A program made the translations under genes and the position numbers. The notes below the pieces were generated by a model. The model saw only the letters and a program-made list of their open reading frames with translations. It searched no databases and was not told where the DNA came from. Positions 8,622 to 17,920 of a stretch of DNA of 64,000 nt are shown here, piece after piece (the first letter of the stretch is position 1; each line of letters starts with the position of its first letter). Origin of the DNA: DASQEH01 sp038237745 (GTDB taxonomy: Bacteria > Actinomycetota > Actinomycetes > Propionibacteriales > Nocardioidaceae); the NCBI GenBank assembly GCA_038237745.1, contig JBBRYJ010000004.1, positions 161,797 through 225,796 of the forward strand, read 5' to 3'.

Positions 8622-9943
8622 CGGGCCTGGTCTACGCCGCGGGTGTCCTCCTTTTCCTGGGCGGGCTGCTCGCGTCCATCGCGCTGCACGAGGTGGGGCA
8701 CATGGTCCCCGCGAAGTTGTTCGGCGTGAAGGTGACGCAGTACTTCGTCGGCTTCGGCAAGACTTTGTGGTCGACACAGCGGGGCGAGACCGAGTACGGC
8801 GTCAAGGCGTTCCCTCTCGGTGGCTTCATCCGCATGCTCGGGATGCTTCCCCCGGCGACGCACGACGACCACGGCCGGGTCAAGGGAATCCGCAACGGTT
8901 TCTTCGGTCGCCTCATCGCCGACGCGAGGGCTGCCGAGTACCGGTCGGTCACTGCCGCCGACGAACCGCGCCTGTTCTACCGGCTCGCCTGGTGGAAGAA
9001 GATCGTCGTGATGGCCTCCGGCCCCATGGTCAACGTGGTGCTTGCGGTACTGCTGCTCGGAGGCGTCTTCATGGGCATCGGCGTCACGATGCCAACCCTG
9101 ACCGTGGGCGCCATCTCGGACTGCGTCATCCCCGCCGGTGAGGGCAACCGCGCCTGTGTCGTCTCGCCCAGTGCCCACGCAGATCCCGTCTCGCCCGCAC
9201 GCAAGGCCGGCTTCCGGGTCGGAGACGAGATCGTGTCGTTCAACGGCGAGCAGATGACCAGTTGGGACCAGGTCTCGTCAGCGATCCGGTCGAACGGAGA
9301 AGGCCCGGCGACCGTCGTGGTCAACCGCGACGGCACCGACGTGACGCTCACGACGAACACCACGGTGTCGCAGCGGCCGGATCTCAGCTCGACCGACCCT
9401 GGTGCGTTCGTCGACGTCGGCTTCCTCGGCGTGACTCCTGAAGAGACCCGCCAGCGACAGGGCGTGGGCTACGTCGCGTCGACGATGTGGGACTACACGA
9501 AGCGCACGGGCGCGGCCATGCTGCACATGCCCCAGCGCATGGTGGGGGTGGTCAAGGCTGCATTCGGGCTGGAGAAGCGTGACCCCCAGAGCCCGATGAG
9601 CGTCGTGGGCGCCAGCAGGGTGGCCGGCGAGGTCGCCTCGAACAACCAGATCAGCGTCGCCGACCGCTGGGCTTCCTTGCTAATGCTGCTCGGGGTCGTC
9701 AACCTCTTCGTCGCGCTGTTTAACGCCATCCCGCTGCTGCCGCTCGACGGCGGCCACATCGCGGGAGCACTCTTCGAGGCGGTCCGCCGCGGCCTCGCCC
9801 GGCTACGCGGCAAGCCCGACCCCGGGTACGCCGACGTGGCGCAGTTGCTGCCGCTCGCTTACATGGCGGCAAGCGTCCTGATCGTCATGGGCGTCCTGCT
9901 GATCTGGGCCGACATCGTCAACCCCATCACGTTGAGCGGCTGA
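8618..9943 (+). CDS. rseP: Site-2-type membrane zinc metalloprotease (RseP/Rip1 family, M50)
   Basis: A 441-residue polytopic M50 peptidase. The zinc site HEVGH (H24, E25, H28) lies in the first membrane segment; a PDZ-like domain covers roughly residues 190-290 around 'FRVGDEIVSFNGEQMTSW'. The third zinc ligand and the conserved C-terminal membrane motif appear in 'FNAIPLLPLDGGHIAGALFE'. Relatives cleave membrane-embedded anti-sigma factors and other single-pass proteins (Rip1 in Mycobacterium). The ATG overlaps the dxr stop by 4 bp and ispG follows after 9 bp, so the three are co-transcribed. No anti-sigma factor is visible nearby, so the substrate is unknown. Confidence 0.92.
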   Translation: MTGLVYAAGVLLFLGGLLASIALHEVGHMVPAKLFGVKVTQYFVGFGKTLWSTQRGETEYGVKAFPLGGFIRMLGMLPPATHDDHGRVKGIRNGFFGRLIADARAAEYRSVTAADEPRLFYRLAWWKKIVVMASGPMVNVVLAVLLLGGVFMGIGVTMPTLTVGAISDCVIPAGEGNRACVVSPSAHADPVSPARKAGFRVGDEIVSFNGEQMTSWDQVSSAIRSNGEGPATVVVNRDGTDVTLTTNTTVSQRPDLSSTDPGAFVDVGFLGVTPEETRQRQGVGYVASTMWDYTKRTGAAMLHMPQRMVGVVKAAFGLEKRDPQSPMSVVGASRVAGEVASNNQISVADRWASLLMLLGVVNLFVALFNAIPLLPLDGGHIAGALFEAVRRGLARLRGKPDPGYADVAQLLPLAYMAASVLIVMGVLLIWADIVNPITLSG

Positions 9944-9952
9944 GGTCGAGCG

Positions 9953-11128
9953 TTGACAGCCATCTCGCTCGGAATGCCTGAAGCGCCACCGCCCGTGCTC
10001 GCCCCACGCCGCAAGACCCGGCAGATCGAGGTGGGCAAGGTGCTCGTCGGCGGCGATGCCCCCATCTCGGTCCAGTCGATGACGACCACGCTCACGTCGG
10101 ACGTCAACACGACCCTGCAACAGATCGCGGAGCTGACGGCGTCGGGCTGTGACATCGTGCGTGTGGCCTGCCCGAGCCAGGACGACGCGGACGCCCTGCC
10201 CGAGATCGCCTCGCACTCGCAGATCCCGGTGATCGCCGACATCCACTTCCAGCCGAAGTACGTCTTCGCGGCCATCGACGCCGGGTGCGCAGCGGTACGT
10301 GTCAACCCCGGCAACATCCGGCGCTTCGACGACCAGGTCAAGGAGATCGCCTCCGCAGCGAAGGACCGTGGCACCTCTATCCGGATCGGCGTAAACGCCG
10401 GCTCGCTCGACCCGCGCCTGCTTGAGCGGTACGGCAAGGCGACGCCGGAGGCCTTGGTGGAGTCGGCCGTCTGGGAGGCGTCGCTGTTCGAGGACCACGA
10501 CTTCCACGACTTCAAGATCTCCGTGAAGCACAACGACCCGGTCATCATGGTCCGCGCCTACGAGATGCTCTCGGAGCGGGGGGACTGGCCCCTCCATCTC
10601 GGTGTCACGGAGGCCGGTCCGGCGTTCCAGGGGACGATCAAGTCCTCGGTCGCTTTCGGCTCGCTGCTGTCGAAGGGGATCGGCGACACGATCCGGGTGT
10701 CGCTCTCCGCGCCGCCGGTCGAGGAGGTGAAGGTTGGGCTTCAGATCCTCGAGTCGCTCAACCTCCGGCCCCGCCGCCTCGAGATCGTCTCCTGCCCGTC
10801 CTGTGGACGGGCGCAGGTCGACGTCTACACGCTCGCCGACGAGGTCACGGCGGGGCTCGAGGGCCTCGAGGTGCCGCTACGCGTCGCCGTGATGGGTTGC
10901 GTGGTCAACGGACCGGGTGAGGCACGCGAAGCCGACCTCGGTGTGGCGTCCGGTAACGGCAAGGGTCAGATCTTCGTCAAGGGAGAGGTAATCAAGACGG
11001 TGCCCGAGGCGATGATCGTGGAGACCCTGATCGAGGAGGCGATGCGGCTCGCCGACGAGATGGGAGAGCCCGTCGACGTCTCCGGACAGACCAGGCGGCC
11101 AGGCGGTCCAGTTGTCTCGGTGTCGTGA
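9953..11128 (+). CDS. ispG: 4-hydroxy-3-methylbut-2-enyl diphosphate synthase (flavodoxin/ferredoxin)
   Basis: IspG (GcpE) converts MEcPP to HMBPP using a [4Fe-4S] cluster, the penultimate MEP step. At 391 residues the protein has the bacterial two-domain form. The TIM-barrel start reads 'IEVGKVLVGGDAPISVQSMT'; the cluster ligands are the cysteines of 'VSCPSCGRAQVD' and 'VMGCVVNGPGEA', and the terminal domain ends with 'LIEEAMRLADEM'. The start is a TTG at 9953, ten bases after the rseP stop; an ATG at 9974 is a shorter alternative that also keeps every conserved block. The stop overlaps the following MFS gene by GTGA. Confidence 0.95.
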   Translation: MTAISLGMPEAPPPVLAPRRKTRQIEVGKVLVGGDAPISVQSMTTTLTSDVNTTLQQIAELTASGCDIVRVACPSQDDADALPEIASHSQIPVIADIHFQPKYVFAAIDAGCAAVRVNPGNIRRFDDQVKEIASAAKDRGTSIRIGVNAGSLDPRLLERYGKATPEALVESAVWEASLFEDHDFHDFKISVKHNDPVIMVRAYEMLSERGDWPLHLGVTEAGPAFQGTIKSSVAFGSLLSKGIGDTIRVSLSAPPVEEVKVGLQILESLNLRPRRLEIVSCPSCGRAQVDVYTLADEVTAGLEGLEVPLRVAVMGCVVNGPGEAREADLGVASGNGKGQIFVKGEVIKTVPEAMIVETLIEEAMRLADEMGEPVDVSGQTRRPGGPVVSVS

Positions 11129-12438
11129 CAGGAGACCCGACTGCCGGGCTCGGTGACCTGACCCAGCCGGAGGAGACCTCCACGAGCCGGCTCCGCGAAG
11201 ACCGTGATTTCCGCCGCTACTGGTGGTCCCGAGTGCTCTCCATGACCGGTACCCTGATCACGTATGTCGCCCTGCCCGTCCTGGTCTACCGAGTCAGCGG
11301 GTCCGCGTTCCTCACGGCTCTCGTCGCCGCACTGGAGGCTGCCCCCTACGTCGCGTTCGGGCTCATCGCCGGCGCACTCTCGGACCGCTGGGACCGTAAG
11401 GCGGTCATGGTCTCCGCCGACCTCGTCAACGCCGTCGCGACCGCGACCGTGCCGGCCGCCTACTGGCTTGGGGTGCTGACGGTCCCGCACCTGCTCGTGA
11501 TCGCATTCGCCGTGCCGGCGGTCGAGGTCTTCTTCGACGGGGCCAACTTCGGCGCACTGCCGGTGCTCGTCGGCCGTGACCGTATCGCCGAAGCCAACGC
11601 GGCCGTCTGGAGTACCCAGACCGTCGGCGAGATCGTGGTGCCCTCTCTGGTAGGGGTCGGGTTGGCCGTCATCCACCCTGCCTCGATGCTCGTGCTGGAC
11701 TCCGTCAGCTATGCGCTGTCTGCCGTGTTCATCACCCGGATCTCCCGGCCTCTCCACGACCTGAGCCGCCCACGTACCCGGCTCACGCCAGGCGCTCTGC
11801 TGGGCGACATCGGCGAAGGGCTCAGGTTTCTGGCCCGGCACGACGGTGTGCGTACCATGACGATCGTCGGCACCATCCAGTGCATTGCTGGCGGGGGCTT
11901 CGTCTCCCTGCTGGTCGTGTGGTGCGACCAGGTGCTCGACATCGGCACGCAGGGGCTGCGGTTCGGGCTGGTGTTCGGCGGGTGGAGCGTCGGGGCGCTG
12001 GTCGCGACCTCCGCTCTGCCCCGACTACTGCGCAGAGCCAACGCGGAAAGAATCTCGCTCCTCGCCCTGCCGGCCTCGGCATGCCTGGGAGTCGTGGCGG
12101 CACTCGCCCCGACCTGGCAGCTCGCCGCGTCCGCACTGCTGGCCTGGAGCGGCGCGTACACCCTGAACGTCGTGAACTCGATCTCCTACCGCCAGCAGGT
12201 GACTCCGGAGCATCTGATGAGCCGCGTCAACACGGCCGGGCGGATGTTGTCGTGGGGGCTCGGCTGGAGCGTCGGAGCCCTGGTGGGCGGCACCCTCGGG
12301 CGCCTTGTCGGGATCCGGCCGGCTCTGGTGTCGATGACTGCGCTCGGCTTCGTCGCCGTGGTGGTTGCCTGGACCTCGCCGTTGCAGGCACTCGGCAGTG
12401 GGCCGGTCGCGCAGGGAGGTCGTACGACGATTGGGTGA
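11125..12438 (+). CDS. MFS transporter, probable exporter
   Basis: A 437-residue major facilitator with about 12 hydrophobic segments. After a 30-residue cytoplasmic start comes 'FRRYWWSRVLSMTGTLITYV', typical of the EntS/MefA-like exporter branch, and the loop 2-3 motif appears as 'GALSDRWDRKAVMVSADL'. The GTG start overlaps the ispG stop (GTGA), so it is translationally coupled to the isoprenoid gene. Family members export siderophores, macrolides or other small molecules; nothing here fixes the substrate. Confidence 0.8.
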   Translation: MTGDPTAGLGDLTQPEETSTSRLREDRDFRRYWWSRVLSMTGTLITYVALPVLVYRVSGSAFLTALVAALEAAPYVAFGLIAGALSDRWDRKAVMVSADLVNAVATATVPAAYWLGVLTVPHLLVIAFAVPAVEVFFDGANFGALPVLVGRDRIAEANAAVWSTQTVGEIVVPSLVGVGLAVIHPASMLVLDSVSYALSAVFITRISRPLHDLSRPRTRLTPGALLGDIGEGLRFLARHDGVRTMTIVGTIQCIAGGGFVSLLVVWCDQVLDIGTQGLRFGLVFGGWSVGALVATSALPRLLRRANAERISLLALPASACLGVVAALAPTWQLAASALLAWSGAYTLNVVNSISYRQQVTPEHLMSRVNTAGRMLSWGLGWSVGALVGGTLGRLVGIRPALVSMTALGFVAVVVAWTSPLQALGSGPVAQGGRTTIG

Positions 12439-12473
12439 CTGACAATTCTGCTCTTGGCGTGTTAACTCAGAGG

Positions 12474-13697
12474 ATGGAGAACTCTGGGGGACTGCTCGTA
12501 CGACGCCTGACCGCTCTCGTCTGTGCCGCTGGTCTCCTGGTCCTGGCGGCCGGGTGCGGATTCGGCTCCGACAGCAGCGGCGTGAGAGCCGCGACAGCCC
12601 CGACCGACGCCCCGACGGCCGCCCGGCGCGAGGCGCCCGCGAGACTTCCGGCACTGCACGTGAAGACGGTGATGCGGCGCCTCGACATACCCTGGGACAT
12701 CGCGGTGCTGCCGAGCGGGTCATGGCTGGTCACCGAGCGCGACCGACTGCGCATCACGTTGCGTCACCAGGACGGCTCGCGCGTCGTACTGGCACACCGG
12801 CCTTCGGGTTTCTGGGCGGCTGGCGAGACGGGCATGATGTCGATCGCGGCCGACCCGCGGATCGGCCGCAACAACAGGTTTTACATCTGCAGCGGTTTCG
12901 TCGACCACGGCACTCCCGAGGTTCGGGTGGTGACGTGGCGGCTGAGTGCCGCCCGCACCGCTGCTCACCGGGTAGGCCCGCTGCTGACGGGGATACAGAT
13001 CACCAGCGGACGCCACGGCGGTTGCCGCATCCGCTTCGACCCGAAGGGGGCCATGTGGGTCGGCACCGGTGACTCGGCGGTAGGGACGAACCCGCAGAAC
13101 CTCCACAGCCTCAACGGCAAGGTGCTGCGACTCAACCGGTTCACCGGGAAGCCCTGGCCCACTAACCCGTGGCCGCATGCCAAGAACCGGCATAAGCGGT
13201 TCATCTACAACTACGGACACCGCAACGTGCAGGGTCTGGCCTGGCGGCCGGGTGACACCATGTGGAACGTCGAGCATGGCCCGGATCGTGACGACGAGGT
13301 CAACCGAGATGTCAAGGGCGGCAACTACGGCTGGAACCCTGTCCCCGGCTACAACGAGTCCGTGCCGATGACCGACTTCTCGCTGCCAGGTCGGCAGATC
13401 GGGGCTCGCTGGAGCTCCGGCTTCCCCACGATCGCGACCTCGGGCGCCGTCTGGGTGACCGGCCGGGAATGGGGCCGCTACCGCGGCACCCTCGCCGTCT
13501 GTGCGCTCGTCGGTGAGAGGCTTGTGTTCATGCGCTTCGACGCCCAGAGCCAGCTTCAGTGGGTGAAGACGCCGGCCAACCTGCACGGCGACTTCGGCCG
13601 GTTGCGGTCAGTCGTCCAGACCGCCTCCGGTGCCCTGCTTGTCACGACCGCCAACGGCGGCGGCAGCGACAAGATCCTGCGCATCACTCCTCGTTGA
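12474..13697 (+). CDS. PQQ-dependent sugar dehydrogenase-like lipoprotein
   Basis: A 407-residue secreted lipoprotein. The signal peptide 'LVRRLTALVCAAGLLVLAAGC' ends in the lipobox LAAGC. It is followed by a six-bladed beta-propeller of the glucose/sorbosone dehydrogenase family: 'LDIPWDIAVLPSGSWLVTER', 'GETGMMSIAADP', 'TSGRHGGCRIRF', 'GTGDSAVGTNPQNL', 'YGHRNVQGLAW' and 'VEHGPDRDDEVN'. The propeller contains the expected histidine and arginine positions for PQQ and calcium binding. I chose the ATG at 12474, directly before the signal peptide; the in-frame GTG at 12459 is possible. Family members oxidise aldose sugars outside the membrane and pass electrons to the respiratory chain. No PQQ biosynthesis genes are in the window, so the cofactor may be imported or absent. 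Confidence 0.85.
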   Translation: MENSGGLLVRRLTALVCAAGLLVLAAGCGFGSDSSGVRAATAPTDAPTAARREAPARLPALHVKTVMRRLDIPWDIAVLPSGSWLVTERDRLRITLRHQDGSRVVLAHRPSGFWAAGETGMMSIAADPRIGRNNRFYICSGFVDHGTPEVRVVTWRLSAARTAAHRVGPLLTGIQITSGRHGGCRIRFDPKGAMWVGTGDSAVGTNPQNLHSLNGKVLRLNRFTGKPWPTNPWPHAKNRHKRFIYNYGHRNVQGLAWRPGDTMWNVEHGPDRDDEVNRDVKGGNYGWNPVPGYNESVPMTDFSLPGRQIGARWSSGFPTIATSGAVWVTGREWGRYRGTLAVCALVGERLVFMRFDAQSQLQWVKTPANLHGDFGRLRSVVQTASGALLVTTANGGGSDKILRITPR

Positions 13698-13725
13698 GGA
13701 TGCCTGGTGGCCCGGGTTGAGAGGC

Positions 13726-14583
13726 TCAGAACAGGATGGTCGCGAAACGGCACCGCTCGGTGAAGCCGACGCGGTCGTAGGCCCGCCGAGCGGGCTCGTT
13801 GTGCTCGTTGACGTAGAGCGAGACCGCCGGGGCGTAGTCGCGGACGGCCGTCTCGCAGACGGCGGCGACCCCCGGCGCGGCAAGCCCGCGCCCCCGCATG
13901 AGCGGGTTGACCCAGACACTCTGCACCTGACACGCAGCCGGCGTGACTGCATGCAGCTCTGCCTTGAAGAGCACTCTCCCATCCTCGATGTGTGCGAAGG
14001 CGTAGCCCTTCGAGATGAGCTGGGCGACTCTGGCGCGGTAGACCGAAGCGCCACCCTGGGTCTCTGGAGACACCCCGAGCTCCTCGGTGTACATGGCGAC
14101 GCACGCCGGATACAACAGGTCGATCTCCTGGGGAAGCACCCGGCGGACCAACGGCGACGGCACCACCTGTGGCCGCCGGTCCAGCACGAGGAACGGCTGA
14201 TTGGGGCGAACCGACCTGGCCGGTCCCCACTCCGGTTCGAGGAGGCGCCACAGCTCGGCCACGTCGTCGTCGAGACCCATGATCGAGCCGCAACGTCGAC
14301 CTTGCTCGAGCGCTCGATGGGCAAAGGCCTGGAGTGCGGCAGGGGTCGCCTGGACCGGCGTCAGGTTGGCGGCAGCATGGCACAGCGACACCAGCCCCTC
14401 ACCGTCGTCGTAACCCCATACCTCACCTCCGAGCCAGCGCGGCTCGAGGTTGGTGGCACGCACCCGGTGGTCGACGAAAACGTTGGTGATGGGGTCCTGG
14501 GCGATGACCCGATTGACGGCGTCGATATCTCCGGGTCCCAGTACACGAAGCCGCTGTCGGGTCCGCAGAACCATCGACGTCAC
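13726..14583 (-). CDS. GNAT family N-acetyltransferase with N-terminal DUF4081 domain
   Basis: A 285-residue, two-domain protein. Residues 1-125 match the DUF4081 layout ('ITNVFVDHRVRATNLEPRWL', 'ANLTPVQATPAALQAFAHRA'). Residues 140-285 are a GNAT fold with 'VQSVWVNPLMRGRGLAAPGV' (acetyl-CoA loop) and the typical C-terminal 'LYVNEHNEPARRAYDRVGF'. The gene sits between ispG and proS in many Actinomycetota, always as a predicted acetyltransferase of unknown acceptor. It is convergent with the PQQ gene across 28 bp. ATG start at 14583. Confidence 0.85.
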   Translation of the reverse strand: MTSMVLRTRQRLRVLGPGDIDAVNRVIAQDPITNVFVDHRVRATNLEPRWLGGEVWGYDDGEGLVSLCHAAANLTPVQATPAALQAFAHRALEQGRRCGSIMGLDDDVAELWRLLEPEWGPARSVRPNQPFLVLDRRPQVVPSPLVRRVLPQEIDLLYPACVAMYTEELGVSPETQGGASVYRARVAQLISKGYAFAHIEDGRVLFKAELHAVTPAACQVQSVWVNPLMRGRGLAAPGVAAVCETAVRDYAPAVSLYVNEHNEPARRAYDRVGFTERCRFATILF

Positions 14584-14703
14584 CTCCCTCTGTGGCCGAG
14601 CCTACGCGCCGGTCGACGCGAGAAGTGGAATGCTGGGACCTCGGCCCAGAGGGCTCGCCCCCGCGCCGATTTCGGAGCGGCATCCACACCCAGGCGGGGA
14701 GCA

Positions 14704-15210
14704 GATGGTGCGACGTCAGCGGCGCACAGCACTGGTCGGCCGCGCCCTGCTGGCCCTATTGCCGGATGTACGGCGACCGACGGCGCGACCGGGCCTGCTT
14801 CCAGTTCGACCCCACGGCCGGTGAGCCCCCTAGGGGTCAGGCGTCACCGCGGGGCGAGTTAGTTCCTCGCACCATCACCGTGGTGATGAACGGCGACATG
14901 TTGCTGCATGAGGGGCTCTGGGCCACCGCCCGGAGGACGCCGAGCGCACCGGCCGAGGCTCGGGCTCGGGAACGCGGTGGTGCAGCAGGAGACCGCGATC
15001 GGGGGCGTCTACGACGGCAACACCTCCCGCGTCACCTTCGCTGAGCGGCGCGACGGCTCCTACAGAGTCGAGCGGCTCGACGTGCCAGCGGACGTGGCCG
15101 CCCTCGGTCGGGCCGGACTCCGTCCCGCCCTGGCGGCGACGGAGCACCGAGTCACAGGTGTGGTCGACATGCTGGGCGCCTTCGGGCACGGGGTCGTGGA
15201 GGGTCGGTAG
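14704..15210 (+). pseudogene. Remnant of a CapA-family lipoprotein (poly-gamma-glutamate/capsule type)
   Basis: The pieces of one gene are scattered over several frames. A signal peptide 'MVRRQRRTALVGRALLALL' starts at 14704. A second frame continues with a lipobox and linker ('IAGCTATDGATGPASSSTP', from about 14759). A third frame (from about 14860) gives 'TITVVMNGDMLLHEGLWATA', the start of the CapA metallophosphatase domain, whose GD pair is a metal ligand. From about 14950 a further frame gives the family's C-terminal part 'LGLGNAVVQQETAIGGVYDG' to the stop at 15210. The metallophosphatase core, more than 200 codons, is missing. At least three frame changes plus a large deletion make function impossible. 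Confidence 0.7.
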
Positions 15211-15311
15211 CGTGGCCGGCGGCGAACCAGAGCCGGCAGCAGGAAACCGAGGTGAGACGACGGCGGCACCCGGATATCCTCGTCAGACCCGCCCCCACCG
15301 AAGGAGATCCC

Positions 15312-17078
15312 GTGTCCCTGCGCATGTCACGCCTGTTCGTGCGCACCCTCCGCGACGACCCTGTGGACGCTGAGGTACCCAGCCACCGGCTGCTCGTCCG
15401 AGCGGGCTATGTGCGGCGGGCGGCTCCTGGCATCTACTCGTGGCTTCCCCTCGGATACCGGGTGCTGCGCAACGTCGAGCGCATCGTCCGCGAGGAGATG
15501 GACGCAATGGGGGCCCAGGAGGTGCACTTCCCGGCGCTGCTGCCCCGCGAGCCCTACGAGGCGACCAACCGCTGGACCGACTACGGCGAGGCGATCTTCC
15601 GGCTCAAGGACCGCAAGGGCGCGGACTACCTGCTCGGGCCGACGCACGAGGAGATGTTCACGCTGCTGGTCAAGGACCTCTACTCGTCCTATAAGGACCT
15701 TCCCCTGTCGCTGTACCAGATCCAGACGAAGTACCGCGACGAGCCTCGTCCACGGGCCGGGATCCTGCGAGGTCGTGAGTTCGTCATGAAGGACTCCTAC
15801 TCGTTCGACGTGACGGACGAGGCGTTCCTGGCGTCGTACCGGGCACACCGCGCGGCGTACATCAAGATCTTCGACCGGCTCGGCTTCGACTACGTGATCG
15901 TGGCCGCGATGTCGGGCGCGATGGGTGGCTCGGCGAGCGAGGAGTTCCTCGCCACCGCCGAGAACGGCGAGGACACCTACGTCAGGTGCACGAACTGTGA
16001 CTACGCCGCCAACGTCGAGGCGGTCCGCGTGCCCGCTCCCGCCCCGGTCGGTTGGGATGACGCGCCATCAGCCCATGCTGAGCAGACGCCGGACACACCG
16101 ACCATCGACACGCTCGTCGACCACCTCAACCTGGCCTTCCCACGCGAGGACCGGGAGTGGTCCGCTGGCGACACACTCAAGAACGTCATCGTCACAGTGG
16201 TCCATGCGGACGGCTCGAGAGATCCGCTGGCCATCGGTGTCCCGGGTGACCGTGACATCGACCTGAAGCGCCTCGAGGCGCAGGTCGAGCCAGCCACCGT
16301 CGAGGCGTTCGACGAGGCGGACTTCGCCGCCAACCCCGCCCTGGTCAAGGGTTACATCGGCCCAGGAGTCCTGGGCAGTCATCACACGAGCGGTATCCGC
16401 TATCTGCTCGACCCGAGGGTGTCTCCCGGTTCGCGGTGGGTCACCGGAGCCGACCTGGTCGGCAGCCACGTCCTCGATCTAGTCGCCGGCCGTGACTTCA
16501 CCGGCGACGGGACGGTCGAGGCGGCCGACGTGCGCTCAGGGGACCCATGCCCCAGGTGCGGGTACCCGCTGGAGACTGCCAGGGGGATCGAGATGGGTCA
16601 CATCTTCCAGCTCGGGCGGCGCTTCGCCGAAGCGCTCGATCTCCGCGTGCTGGACGAGAGCGGCAAGCTGGTCACCGTCACGATGGGGTCGTACGGCGTC
16701 GGAGTGTCCCGCGCCGTCGCCGCAATCGTGGAGAACTCTCACGACGAGCTGGGGATCATCTGGCCGCGTGAGGTGAGCCCTGCCGACGTACACCTGGTCG
16801 CGACAGGCAAGGACCCGGCCATCTTCGAGGCCGCGAGCCGGCTGGTCGAAGAGCTCGAGGCCGTTGGGCTGACGGTGCTCTACGACGACCGCGAGAAGGT
16901 GTCTCCCGGCGTGAAGTTCAAGGACGCCGAGCTGATCGGGGTACCAACGATCGTCGTCGCCGGCAGGGGGGTGGCGACCGGAGTGGTCGAGGTCAAGGAC
17001 CGGGCCAGCGGCGAGCGTGTCGATGTCGCGATCGGAGACGCGGTGCCGCATCTGCTGAGCGTGGTGAGCGGTGGTTGA
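15312..17078 (+). CDS. proS: Prolyl-tRNA synthetase (bacterial type with editing domain)
   Basis: A 588-residue class II aminoacyl-tRNA synthetase that charges tRNA-Pro. Motif 2 reads 'KYRDEPRPRAGILRGREFVM', motif 3 'VTMGSYGVGVSRAVAAIVE', and an editing (INS/YbaK-like) domain of about 180 residues is inserted between them, including 'LVKGYIGPGVLG'. The anticodon-binding domain is at the C-terminus. I chose the GTG at 15312 because AAGGAG lies 7 bases upstream; the ATG at 15324 is internal. A TATCCT -10-like box at 15275-15280 may provide a promoter. The stop overlaps the next gene by 8 bp. Confidence 0.95.
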   Translation: MSLRMSRLFVRTLRDDPVDAEVPSHRLLVRAGYVRRAAPGIYSWLPLGYRVLRNVERIVREEMDAMGAQEVHFPALLPREPYEATNRWTDYGEAIFRLKDRKGADYLLGPTHEEMFTLLVKDLYSSYKDLPLSLYQIQTKYRDEPRPRAGILRGREFVMKDSYSFDVTDEAFLASYRAHRAAYIKIFDRLGFDYVIVAAMSGAMGGSASEEFLATAENGEDTYVRCTNCDYAANVEAVRVPAPAPVGWDDAPSAHAEQTPDTPTIDTLVDHLNLAFPREDREWSAGDTLKNVIVTVVHADGSRDPLAIGVPGDRDIDLKRLEAQVEPATVEAFDEADFAANPALVKGYIGPGVLGSHHTSGIRYLLDPRVSPGSRWVTGADLVGSHVLDLVAGRDFTGDGTVEAADVRSGDPCPRCGYPLETARGIEMGHIFQLGRRFAEALDLRVLDESGKLVTVTMGSYGVGVSRAVAAIVENSHDELGIIWPREVSPADVHLVATGKDPAIFEAASRLVEELEAVGLTVLYDDREKVSPGVKFKDAELIGVPTIVVAGRGVATGVVEVKDRASGERVDVAIGDAVPHLLSVVSGG

Positions 17079-17763
17079 GGCCGTCATCTTCGACTGGGGC
17101 GGCACGCTGACTCCGTGGCGCTCCATCGAACCTGACGACGAGTGGCGGTCGCTGGCCGAGCTGGCGGCACCTGACCGGGTGGACGCCGCAACTGCGGCAC
17201 TGCTCGACGCAGCGACCTCCGTGTGGGCGCGGTCGCGAGACGAGCACAGGAGCTCGACCATCGAGGAGATCTGCCTGCTCGCGGGTGTTGCGTACGACGA
17301 CGCCCACTGGTCGGGCTACCGGGCATTCTGGGAGCGCGCCACCCACGCAGACCCCGAAGCACTCGAGCTGTTCCGCGCTCTTCGCTCCCTCGGGATCCGG
17401 ATCGGGGTCCTCTCGAACACGCTGTGGCCGCGAGCGTGGCACGAGGAGATCTTCGCTCGCGACGGGCTCGGCGACCTCATCGACGGAGCCGTCTACACCT
17501 CGGAGATCGCCTGGACCAAGCCAGCGCCGCAGGCGTTCCACGCTGCGATGCGAGCCGTCGGAGTCGACCGTCCTGACCTCTGCGTCTTCGTCGGCGATCG
17601 GCTGTTCGACGACATCTACGGGGCACGCAACGCGGGCATGCGAGCGGTCCATCTCCCGCACAGCGACATTCCGGCGGCCCAGGTCGGGCACACGATCGGC
17701 GAGCCCGACGCGGTCATCCAGAGGCTGTCCGAGCTCCCGGCCGTTATCGGAGCCTGGGGCTGA
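17071..17763 (+). CDS. HAD-family hydrolase
   Basis: A 230-residue haloacid dehalogenase-like protein with a helical cap after motif I. Motif I is 'IFDWGGTLT': the nucleophile Asp is present but the usual second Asp (general acid/base, two residues later) is a glycine. Motif II threonine/serine is in 'IGVLSNTLWP', motif III lysine in 'WTKPAPQAFHA', and the motif IV acidic pair in 'VFVGDRLFDDIYGA'. Relatives are small phosphatases. The missing acid/base residue suggests slow turnover or another general acid. The GTG start lies inside proS, overlapping by 8 bp. Confidence 0.8.
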   Translation: MVEAVIFDWGGTLTPWRSIEPDDEWRSLAELAAPDRVDAATAALLDAATSVWARSRDEHRSSTIEEICLLAGVAYDDAHWSGYRAFWERATHADPEALELFRALRSLGIRIGVLSNTLWPRAWHEEIFARDGLGDLIDGAVYTSEIAWTKPAPQAFHAAMRAVGVDRPDLCVFVGDRLFDDIYGARNAGMRAVHLPHSDIPAAQVGHTIGEPDAVIQRLSELPAVIGAWG

Positions 17764-17792
17764 CTCCAGCCGGATCCGGAACTCCGGTGAAA

Positions 17793-17816
17793 GGGCGACT
17801 CGTGGCAGAGTCGTCC
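17793..17816 (+). terminator. Hairpin after the proS-HAD operon
   Basis: A 9-bp stem (17793-17801 with 17808-17816, one G-U pair) closes a 6-base loop GTGGCA, 30 bp after the HAD stop. There is no U-tract, as is usual in high-GC bacteria. It lies between the proS operon and the metalloprotease gene. Confidence 0.45.
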
Positions 17817-17920
17817 AAGACTCGGTCGCTTCTATACGCCTCGTAGCCGCGTGGCTACCCCTAGGATGCCTCCCGGGGCGGATCGCCGTCCTTCACTACC
17901 TGTACAGGAGGACGTTGTCT

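Noticed and set aside
11880..12473. An N-terminal extension of the PQQ sugar dehydrogenase gene into the MFS gene
   Set aside because: The extension overlaps the transporter frame, is low-complexity, and the proper lipoprotein signal starts at 12474.
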